Assembly (NCBI GenBank): GCA_941918925.1
Contig: OW799235.1
Coordinates: 39,020,701 to 39,084,700, forward strand
Reading direction: 5' to 3'
DNA length: 64,000 bases
Source of the DNA: Phyto melanocephala
Taxonomy: Eukaryota > Arthropoda > Insecta > Diptera > Rhinophoridae
Shown: positions 54,506-64,000 of the stretch, one piece after another
Position numbering within the stretch: the stretch's first letter is position 1
Layout of the letters: every line of letters starts with the position of its first letter
Made by a program: the position numbers and the translations under genes
Notes under the pieces: generated by a model
Told to the model about the DNA's origin: nothing
Seen by the model: only the letters and a program-made list of their open reading frames with translations
Database searches by the model: none

Positions 54506-55303
54506 TATTAAACCCATTGAATATTCATTGAATTCTATTGAAATTTATCTGGTGCTTTGCAGATTCTTTTTAATGTCACTCTAGTTAATTTATCATAATT
54601 CAATTGTCAGGTTAAACTTATGACGATGTCCAACGGTAGATAGTAGAACAGTTTATAAACTTCCACAATGTATGTATTTATTATTGCAATTTTTATTTTA
54701 TTATTAATACACACACACACGCATAACATACACACTGTACAAACATTCATATGTATGCTTTCGCATCGGTTTTTCATACATATTTATCATGTATATGTAC
54801 GTATATTACATTGAAAACTTGCAAACATTATAAACTGGGTCTTCTCTTGTAGGTTAAGTACTTTTGAAATGGATTGAAATTGATTAGTTTCGTTAAGAAT
54901 TAATTGAAAGTTCAATTGTGCGTTCACAAAGGGTTAAAACAAAAAGAAAATATGTATTGTTTATAATATTACAGCTAATTAACGCCACATTCTATGTAAT
55001 ACTTTACTGTTGGTAGCAATTTGTTTTTCGTTTGTTAAATAATTATAAATAGTAAATTAAGTCTTTTTTTATTTCCCAATTTTCGTAAATTGAATTTACA
55101 GTAAATATGTAAATAGAAAGTAAATTAGAAGCCCATAGTTTAATGCACTAGCGTTAAAAGTTGGCATATGAGAGATGCATTGGCTTAGACAAAATCTTTT
55201 GTGTAAAAAACGATCCTTAATCAGTGTGAATTTATAAAATATACTAATCGAGATTTGAATAATCTTATTTTTGTAGCCTGAGTCTCCTAGTAAAAGGCTC
55301 ATT

Positions 55304-55465
55304 CAGCCTTAGTCTAACTCGCTTAAGCTAAATTTCTATCGTTAAAACCCTTTAAAATATATTTATAGATTTTTGTCTAATACACATACATATATTCACT
55401 TTAACTATATTTTTTCGAGTTTTGGCGATAGTGATTTAGCTTTAACGAGTTACAGAATAAGGCTG
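55304..55465. mobile_element. 162-bp palindromic MITE
   Basis: The arm CAGCCTTAGTCTAACTCG...TAAGCTAAATTTCTATCG at the left matches the reverse complement at the right end (CAGCCTTATTCTGTAACTCG, AAAGCTAAATCACTATCG) over about 48 bp. Only about 65 bp of AT-rich sequence separates the arms. Confidence 0.75.
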
Positions 55466-55976
55466 TTGATCAAAAAAGTGCTGTTGATGAAACCGTAGGT
55501 GGTTTGAAAAATTCATTCAACTCCGCTTGTAACGGATAACTAACTTTTACTAGACATTTTGCCATTATCGCATTAAACTTATAGCCTAAATATAATTTAA
55601 TTTAAAAAAAATATTATAAAAAAAGAAGTTGAAATGTATTCAAAACAGATCTCATCTAAAAGTTTAAAGTTTATGTAATTTACTACGATTTGAGTTTACA
55701 TTTTCGGGCGAAAAGACGATAGGAGTAGAGTAGAGGACATTGTACTCGAACCCGTATACCAAAAATTACATTTGTTGTAATTTCAGAAAAATCTCCGTTT
55801 GATTTAGACTTACTGCAAGCTACTTTTGATAACAATTTCCTAACTAAAATTAAAAATGTAATGAAATCCTATTTATGACAATAATTGCATGGCTAAGAAA
55901 ATCTATCTCCCAACGAATACAATGCAAAATCTTTGTTGGGAAAAGTAAGGAGGCTCTGCAAGTTATAATTAAAAGT

Positions 55977-55978
<2 letters not shown>

Positions 55979-56013
<35 letters not shown>
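55979..56013 (+). repeat. (TC)17 microsatellite
   Basis: A perfect TC dinucleotide run. Confidence 0.97.
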
Positions 56014-56015
<2 letters not shown>

Positions 56016-57197
56016 ACCACTAAGTTATTAAACTTTTTATTGTACATTACTGATTGCATAATTTAGTTATTAAACTCGTGTTCACAAAATCGAATGAACA
56101 ACAGAAATAATATATGTATTTATGTATGTTATATTAATAGAATCTCTCAGCGTCAGAAAGTATTATTTTGTCAATGGTGTGACGAAGGAGGTAGTAAGAA
56201 GAATAACGAAGATGTGAAAAAGAATATTTATAATTTATAACAAGAAAATTACAAAATAGCCGAATCAATAAATTAAAAATGATTGCGTATTCGTGTATTC
56301 TTCACCCTATGACTCAACAAATAAATTGAATATAGAAACAAATAATAGATAGTAATAAACACTAAATAAAATGAATATTTTATAAATCTATCCACCGCAT
56401 ACAAATAAAAAATATGTTTCTTATATTACTTCAAACATACATATTAAATATATATAAACAGTGTGCTTGAAAAATATTCTTACTAAATAAAATAATGTTC
56501 ATCTACAGCTGCAGTGAAAAAAATATAATAACTAAAGCATACAAATATTAACTAATTATAGCGTTTTTGTTTAGGCAAGAAGTATTTATCCTAATTTATT
56601 TACTTCACAGTACGACAAAATCTGATATAAAAAACCTTTTATTTTTGTGTATTATTTTAATTATTTTAAAGTGGGTATCACATACATACAACAAGATATA
56701 AATATTTTTAATTAAATTAAAAAATTTTAAGGTTACCATGACTCTTTAAAAAGACCCATGTAATAATTTTATATGGATTATGATAGCTGTAAAATTACTG
56801 CATTGACTTCGCACGGTGTAACGGATTATTTTTCAATAAAATATCAGATTAAAATTGAACGATGGCCTGAATTATGTTGACTTTATAAAATCGGTTAATT
56901 AGCTTTTTCACATAAATCTACGACTTCATAACACTAACCAAGAAAAAGTCGGTCTATATTAAAAAACAAATTTAAAAAACGCCACCAAAAATAGCGTAGC
57001 CGCCACAAACTGTCCACATCTACCCACTTTAATTGAAATACCTTTTACTACATCGACACAAGCAATGAAAATAATTACAACACCTTCCGACTGAGTGGCA
57101 TATGTCATTCTGGGCCTTTTTGCATATATGGGAAACTTAGGTGCCAAACTAGATCATACTTTAACTGTGGATGGCGGCATGAACAATTAATACATAA
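56014..57197. other. intergenic, no gene identified
   Basis: AT-rich except a balanced patch at about 56980-57185 (GCGTAGCCGCCACAAACTGT, GTGGATGGCGGCATGAAC) that could be an old coding remnant. No family was matched. Confidence 0.35.
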
Positions 57198-57342
57198 ACA
57201 AGTAAGAGCACTATATTCGGCTGTGCCGAATCTTTTATACCCACCACCAATTTTGTGTACATTTAAAGCACAATATTTATTATTTTGTTACTCATTATGG
57301 AATAATCTCTTTATAATAAAATATGTATCACTTTCTTTGTAG

Positions 57343-57820
57343 AGGGTGGTTAAATTTTAAGGGCCCATGTCGAAGGTGAACTACACCTAGTCTTTAAATT
57401 TGTTTTCTGTATTTCATTTGACATTTCTCAATCTCAAACTTACTCAATTTGATCCGTGGAAAGATACGCAAATGAGCAACGCTTTAAAGTTATTCAGGTT
57501 TTTTATGAAAATGGGCGTTCAAATCAAAATGCATTTTGTGCATTTCGTAATTCTTTTTGTCAACATAATCGTTCAAATTCGTCCACAATCGGGAGAATTG
57601 TAAAAAATATTTAAATTTCTGCAAAACAGGTCTGTATAAAATGTTAGAAAATCCGTGAATGCCTTCTTAGTTCGTTGAATGGGAACCATTGCTGTTTTTT
57701 GCGATAGTGTGGCAAAAGAGCAGTCAACCTCGACTCATCATCGTGCCCAACAATTGAGCATCAACATTGTCATTGAAAATTTGGACCATCAGATAGAGGA
57801 GTGGCGCCAAGGATAGGATA
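57343..57820 (+). pseudogene. mariner/Tc1-type transposase N-terminal relic
   Basis: Begins AGGGTGGTTAAATTTTAAGG, a TIR-like end. One frame (about 57468-57600) reads ANEQRFKVIQVFYENGRSNQ, then NAFCAFRNSF and NRSNSSTIGRIVK, ending in a stop. This is the helix-turn-helix part of an insect mariner-like transposase family. A second piece, IAVFCDSVAKEQSTSTHH then RAQQLS (about 57681-57755), is its next conserved block. The catalytic domain and right TIR are missing, so it is a truncated relic. Confidence 0.75.
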
Positions 57821-57966
57821 CAACTTAGATATTTCAATACAGTTCTTTATTTTCCCAAAAACTTTGTCAATAGAGAAATTACATGAATTTAAGAAAAACC
57901 GTTCTATGGGAGATAGGCGTTATAGTAGGCGTGTCACTTTTTGGCACAACTACTAAATTGATTAGA

Positions 57967-58510
57967 AGGATATATATAGCAAATTTCCTCATCATACCTC
58001 TAATTTTGCCGGTTTTATGAGCTTTAATATTTCATTAACGGTAGATAACGTGAAAAGTGGGCGTTATAGTAGGCGTGTCAAAGTTATTTTTACGAATGAG
58101 TACATTTTAGATGTTGCAATGTAGCCCTTTGTTATACCAAAATCTTTATTAATAGAGAAATTATATGAATTTTAGGTAAAACGTTATATGGGAGGTGGGC
58201 GTAAAAGAGGGCGTGGCACCTTAATTTTTTGGCACAATAATAACATTGCCTAGGGGGATATACGTAGCAAATTTGATCATTATACCTCTAATTTTGGCGG
58301 TTTTATGAGCTTTTAAATTTCATTAACGGTAGATAACGTGAAAAGTGGGCGTTATAGTAGGCATGTCAAAGTTATTTTTACGAATGAGTACATTTTAGGT
58401 GTTTCAATATAGTCCTTTATTATTCCAAAATCTTTATTAATAGAGAAATTATATGAATTTTAGGTAAAACGTTAAATGGGAGGTGGGCGTAAAAGTGGGC
58501 GTGGCACATT
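57967..58510 (+). repeat. 288-bp tandem duplication inside family B
   Basis: AGCAAATTT at 57978 and 58266, and CATTAACGGTAGATAACGTG at 58033 and 58321, show two copies offset by 288 bp. They are about 95 percent alike by eye. Confidence 0.88.
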
Positions 58511-59259
58511 GATTTTCCGTTACAAAAAAGCCTCTCACCAAAAAGCAAATTGGGCAAAATTTCAGGGTCGTACATCCAATTTTGTTGCTTTTATGACGTT
58601 TTTGTTTTTAAATGTACCGAAAATTACACTGTGCGGTATAAATTTTCGTACATTGTGATCGATTAATTCTTTACTAATGCATAGATTTAGATAATTTTCG
58701 AGGAATAATATTGTTTTTACTCAGAAAACATATATTCGAAGTTTCATGCGTCTACGTTAATGCGTTTGGACACAATTCCATTTTATTCGATGTTCGAAGG
58801 ACAGGGTTTTTTCGACCTACTCTTGCTTTTCGAGCTATAACTCTCTTCCTAATATTCCGATTTAGCCCATTTTCAATACCAAACAAACCTTGTCTATAAA
58901 AAAGATTCTGCCAAAATTTGAGCCCCTACCATTTTCGGTGCGACCTCTATCGTGCTTTCAACATACGGACAGACGGACAGACGGACGGACATAGCTAGAT
59001 CGTCATCAAATCAAACCCTGATTCAGAATATATATACTTTATGGGGTCTAAAATGGATATTTCGATGTGTTACAAACGGAATAACAAAATGAATATACCC
59101 CCACCATTTTTTTGGTGGCGGGTATAAAAATAATATGAACATACCTCTGGCTAAGTCAAGTGCAAGAGAACAAAGTCATAATTGCTCTCGATAAACTGTA
59201 GGGTTAAAAATGCATGCAGCATTCTAAATGAGTGCAAATGAGGCAACAGTAATTTGGAT

Positions 59260-59850
59260 TAGGAAACACATATTTAGCTGTGAATTGAACGGCAGATGAA
59301 CTTGCGAGATTGGGATTTTTGGTAAATTTTTAAGGTCTTGAACCTAGAGTTTCTTTGGGTCGGTCAAACATTTTAAAGTAGTTTGTCTCTGAGAAAACGA
59401 AGAATATAATCAAGTAAAGACAGACTCGTAAGTTTAGTGATTAAAAAGTCCTTGGACAATATTTAGTTTGATTTTTATAGAAGTTTTCTAAGCTGGTTTA
59501 CTGCTTTGGTTATTTTCCATGGGAACCTTAAAACATCTGGCTCAGATAATAACCGAGGTGACTGAAGTTAGTGGAATGTGATTGTATAAGGTTAATCAAC
59601 AACACACATTGCTTGTAAATATACATCACTAGTTGGTGTCACAAACAACAAATGCAGCCGATTAAAGATCCGCGATAAGAGAAGTAGTCAATCAGTAGTC
59701 TGCACTCGGATATCTCTAGAGTTTAAAACAAACGCTTCTGAAGGCGCCTATTTTAGGAAAAGTCCTTGGGTTTAGTCACATAAACAATTTTAAAATTTTC
59801 TTAAATATAGTCGAAAAGTCCATAGAATAAAGTTAATTATATTTAAAATG
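59260..59850 (+). pseudogene. LINE RNase H domain relic (I/R1-like)
   Basis: The frame at about 59283-59320 reads N-stop-TADELARLGFL, matching the GN..ADELAR block of the RNase H domain found in I- and R1-type LINEs. LEPRVSLGRS follows, where the family has GPEPxxGIS. LGKVLGFSHINNFKIFLNIV near 59755-59815 resembles the C-terminal tail. There are many stops. Confidence 0.5.
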
Positions 59851-62734
59851 CACTAGAGTTTAATGTTCCTTCTTGGTCAGGCACAGCCTATATCCTGTTA
59901 ATATTTCATAGTTTAACAACATCAATAAAAACTTTGCTACTTTTTCGCATGCATTATTGTCAATGAGCAAACGTGGACTCCTTACATTGTAATTTTTTAT
60001 AAAACTTAACCAATATGTTGTCCTGTTTAGAACATTGCAGATGCGGTCGATTTGAAAAACTTTTTTTAACTGAGTTGCCCAATTAAACTTAATTTATTGA
60101 ATCTGCACTCAACATACTACATAGTGAATCAAAATTCATAACTGGAATCAGTTTATATCTTTTTAAAATTACATCAATTCATAATAAGTTTGATACAAAA
60201 GTTTTAAATAAATATATATTAACTATACAATCTTACAGTAGGTTTACATGATGAATTTTATGACGTCCAATTTTCCAAGCGGTGTAGAGAAGAAAGGGAG
60301 GTAGAAAAATAGACATGGTTTCTGTTTTCATGGTTTTTTTTTGAGCGAAGCTTTACACTTTTTTCTGTTCTTTCTGTTACGTTTTATTTGTATATTCTAA
60401 TCAACTGGATTGTGCTTTTTGACTGATAAAAAAAATATTAAATAGTAAAAATAGTTTTTTCGACATTCAAAATAAAGAAAATAAAAAATATTAAAATATA
60501 AATTTAATAGTCTACAATACAAATTAGAAATTAGACGTCCAAAAAAAACCATCGTATAAATTTGAGTAGTATTTGGTAACAACTTCAAAAGGGAATTAAG
60601 AAAATTGGGCGTCATAAAAATCATCATGTAAATTGAGTGTTATTAAAGCAACGTGTTACTACATTTTCAATTCACTCTATATTTTGCACTGTTCAACAAC
60701 TAAGAAAACAAAATAAACGACTGCTGTGTGCAATACAAGTGCATATGGATGTACTTTTGTTTATGTGGATGTGTAATATTGCAAAAGTATAAAGTAAATC
60801 GTCTTTTTGTTCTACATTGAAACAACTAATAGATTTTCTTTCATATAAGATTATTATATACAATTGTTCAATTCATAACCTCGTATTGTGTTCTGTATCG
60901 TCTATTGAAATACAGTTTTAGTTTATTTACTTGTGAACACAATTTCTGTTGTATCGGTGTCTCCTTGTTTTGCTTAATGTCAAATAATATTAAACGTCAA
61001 ATAAAAAAAGAACAGAAATGGGAAGGTTGATCAAAAATTACTTCTGCAGAGATACAAAAAATATTTTAAAACAATTTTTAGTAAAAAATTTTAGCAAAAA
61101 AAAAAAATTTATTATTTTAAAATAAAAAAAAATACTACAAAAATCAGTTTTTGATTAGGAAAAAACATTTTAATTTTCCATCTTTATATAAACCCAATAC
61201 ATCACTTTAAAAACATATGCAATTAAATTGTATTGTTATACAAAACGTTTGGATTGAAATTACCAACAACAGGTATACAACACTATAAACACATAAAAAA
61301 TAATACCAATAGTACGATACAACTAGGGTTGTGAATTGAATTAATATGCGAATGTGTTTATTTTATTTTTAATATATTTACAAAATGATCTCAATGCAAT
61401 ATAATTTATGGACCAGGAGACTAATTTCTTAAGCAGGTTAAAATCAGAACTAATCACAACAACAAAAACAACAAAATAATATATATTTTTTTCGTTAATT
61501 TTCCACAACACAACAAGTTATTTCGCAGGAACAATGCCCATTACCATTCTATATACATATTTACGTATATACATTAAGTATATAATATTTGTCATTTTTG
61601 GTAGCTAAATAATATAATTATAATTTTATAATTTATAATTTTTTTTTTGTATAATTTTTTGAGCTTTGACAAAATACATATATTTTTTGCAAAACAGCTT
61701 AAAAATAAAAAGCTAAAAATTAAAAAATATTTATAATAAAGGAAATCACGACATCGGTTTTACAAATGCAAAAAATCGGTTTTAAGCGTTTAGAAAGTGA
61801 AGTCATTAGGTTAATAACACTGGCTATCGACTAGTTTAAGGTATTTAAATCGCCAAAATACCGCACTAGGTTAGAGGTTAGTGCGAAATTATTTCATACT
61901 AGTAACTGTTACGTTTTCAAAAAACTTTTCACTTTCGCAAGACTTCTGTTAGTAGGTTTGTATATTTTACGTTACACCTTTCAGTATCGTTAAAATGTGT
62001 GTGTTACTTAGTCAGGAAAAACATAGTGTTGTTTTATTTTCTCTTTTAACAATGTGTCAATGCATTTCGTTCTTAATGTAAAATCTATTTTCTGTAGACT
62101 TCTACTTTACAGAAAGATACGATACATACTATTTAATAAACATCACATATTTAAGTGATAGTTTTATTAGCTAATTCGATATATCACGATACAAATCTAT
62201 CAACTGAACCATAAAGCCAGTAACGTAATTCCCGTAATGTAATGACAAAAAGAACAACATTGTTAATATGCATTATAAACATTCTTAATTTTAACAGATT
62301 ATTGAACAGATGAAACACAGGAAAACAGAGGGACAAAACACAACATTCGAACGCGATCGAAATTTTTGCAAAATTGATCTTGTGTTTTAGTTACACAAAA
62401 TTTTGCAGCTTAGCTATTAATATGCGAAAAGAAATTGTTGTTTTTTCTCCATTTTTACGAGCCACAGAAAAGATGAGAAGTGTTATTTACATAGCTTTAA
62501 GTTTACTCATTCTGACAACGTGTTCGATTTCTCAAGCACTGAAAAATTATGTAATGGTCCATCTATGAGTTTAGTATTTAACATAAAAGATGCTCTTATG
62601 AAAAAAGTTACAAAAAGGCTGGATCCTTAGCGAGAATTTAAAAAAGTTTATTTAAATCAACAATGATATTTGGAGTGATTTAACGGTCTTCTGATCAAAA
62701 TTATTGTCTCTAATGTCGAAAGTTATACCTCAAA
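59851..62734. other. intergenic, no gene seen
   Basis: 2.9 kb of AT-rich DNA. The block CATTCGAACGCGATCGAAAT at 62346 is shared with the MITE at 26966. Nothing else was recognised. Confidence 0.35.
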
Positions 62735-63637
62735 TCTATACATATAAAAGTGAAACTGTAAAACCGATCGGACCCAAACTTTGGCAAGTTGTTGTACACA
62801 TTCCAAGGAGTGTTTATGGGTGGAAAAAAGTGGGCGGGGCCACGCCCATAAAAAATTAATTATCGTTTTTAGCTACTTGCACTTGACCGATTTCTCTGAA
62901 ATTTCGCACATATTGAGCTGTCATGACTATATAATTTCGTGATTAGAAAAGTGGGCGGGGCCACGCCCATAAAAAAAATTATAATTTTAAGGTACTTGCA
63001 CTGGACCGCTTTTTCTGAAACCTTGCACACATATTGAGTTCTCATGACTTTACAGTTTCATGATTAGAAAAGTGGGCAGGGCCCATAAAAAAAATTTATA
63101 ATTTTGAGGTACTTGCACTGGACCGATTTTTCTAAAACTTTGCACACATATTGAGCTGTCGTGACTTTTTAATTTCGTGATTCGAAAAGTGGGCAGTGCC
63201 ACGCCCATAAAAAAAGTTATCATATTCAGCTACTTTAACTTCATGATTATTCAATTTCGTGATTATAAAAGTGGGCAGGGCCACGCCCATAAAAAAGTTA
63301 AATTTTGAGCTACTTGCTCTAGACCGATTTTCGTGAAACTTTTCACACACATTGAGTTGTCATAACTATACAATTTCTTGATTAGAAAAGTGGACAGTTT
63401 CACGCCCATAAAAAAAATTGTAATTTTTAGCTACTTGAACTTCACCGATTTTTCTAAAACTTTGCACACATATTGAACTGTCATGACTATACAGTATCGT
63501 GATTAGAAAAGTGGGTAGTGCAACGTCCATTAAAAAAAAGTTATAATTTTTAGCTTTTTGCACTTGATATTCAATTTAAATTCAGAATTCATTTTTATTC
63601 ATTAAGGGGCATAGCAACGCGCGCCGGGCTTTTCTAG
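62735..63637 (+). mobile_element. non-autonomous Helitron with internal tandem array
   Basis: Same family as 20546-21534: TCTATACATATAAAAGTGAA after A, end CGCGCGCCGGGCTTTTCTAG before T, and seven diverged units of about 120 bp carrying GTGGGCGGGGCCACGCCC-like motifs. Units differ more from each other than in the other copy, so this one is older or unamplified. Confidence 0.87.
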
Positions 63638-64000
63638 TCTTAAATATTAACTAAATATATTCCTAATGAACTGAAAAATATTTAAATCAAGATACTCTTG
63701 AGAGAAATTCGATCTTAATACTTAATATCTAATGGTAGTATTTTTGTGTTTTTCCACATAAATTAGTTTTTGATTACATACAAATGTTTGTACATAAGTA
63801 CACTCGGAAATAATACGATTGTGGTAATCCCAAACTAAGAGCAAAATACTATGATTGTGGTTAAAACATAACCATTATATGCCATCATATAATGCTCGGC
63901 GCACAATTGGGACAAATGACGAATTTCGCCCAACACGACGAATTCGTCGGTAAAAATAACGATAAGTTAACATCTTTTACAGTTGATAAAATTGTTTTCT
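63638..64000. other. right edge, no gene seen
   Basis: AT-rich. A less AT-rich run (CCAACACGACGAATTCGTCG) near 63932 is palindromic around GACGAATTCGTC. No gene is recognised. Confidence 0.35.

Larger units (their letters stand above)
57198..59128 (+). mobile_element. family B element, long copy with nested mariner-type relic
   Basis: ACAAGTAAGAGCACTATATT, hairpin ATTCGGCTGTGCCGAAT, TATACCCACCACC; end ACCCCCACCATTTTTTTGG, TGGCGGGTATAAAA; flanked by A on both sides. The interior has a 288-bp tandem duplication and a transposase relic replacing about 0.8 kb present in the 7291-8940 copy. Confidence 0.8.

Noticed and set aside
56959..57185. 62-codon minus-strand frame in a balanced-composition patch
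   Set aside because: No recognisable domain, start context or splice signals.

Overview
The window looks like a gene-poor, very AT-rich stretch of a higher-fly genome. A calyptrate fly (blowfly or house-fly relative) is my guess from the repeat families; nothing here fixes the species. One conserved host gene is present. It lies on the minus strand and is assembled here from seven coding exons with matching splice phases (sum 1383 bp, 460 codons plus stop). It encodes a cAMP-dependent protein kinase catalytic subunit of the Pka-C3/PRKX type. Its N-terminal exon is at 49949-50461, the kinase-core exons cluster at 21979-22931, and the last two exons are at 17296-17373 and 11170-11295. Intron 1 is about 27 kb, and introns 5 and 6 are about 4.6 and 6.0 kb.

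The left edge (1 to about 4315) is the 3' part of a gypsy-type endogenous retrovirus (errantivirus). It has open pol and env frames, a polypurine tract and a 3' LTR with a TATA box. Its 5' part lies outside the window.

Almost everything else is layered transposon DNA inside the kinase introns and flanks. Three modular repeat families (called A, B and D here) share a terminal hairpin and subterminal inverted repeats and sit between T-T. I infer they are Helentron-associated (DINE-1-like) elements. Classical non-autonomous Helitrons (TC...CTAG in an A|T target) occur at 15301-15763, 20546-21534, 25192-25936, 46064-46290 and 62735-63637. There are several small inverted-repeat elements (5412-5990, 9517-10464, 26966-27096, 29790-30100, 31970-32216, 54199-54505, 55304-55465) and a Foldback-like structure at 40568-41117. 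Decayed LINE and Tc1/mariner coding relics are also present.

The most unusual items are two. One is a chimeric LINE insertion at about 36069-37219, consistent with template jumping between two LINE RNAs and lying inside a jockey copy that keeps a perfect 11-bp target duplication. The other is an unclassified 1.8-kb TIR transposon (12571-14398) with TA target duplication, a repeated GTGACGCTCA motif and a small basic minus-strand frame. No tRNA, rRNA or CRISPR was seen. Family assignments rest on motif recognition by eye, not on database searches.
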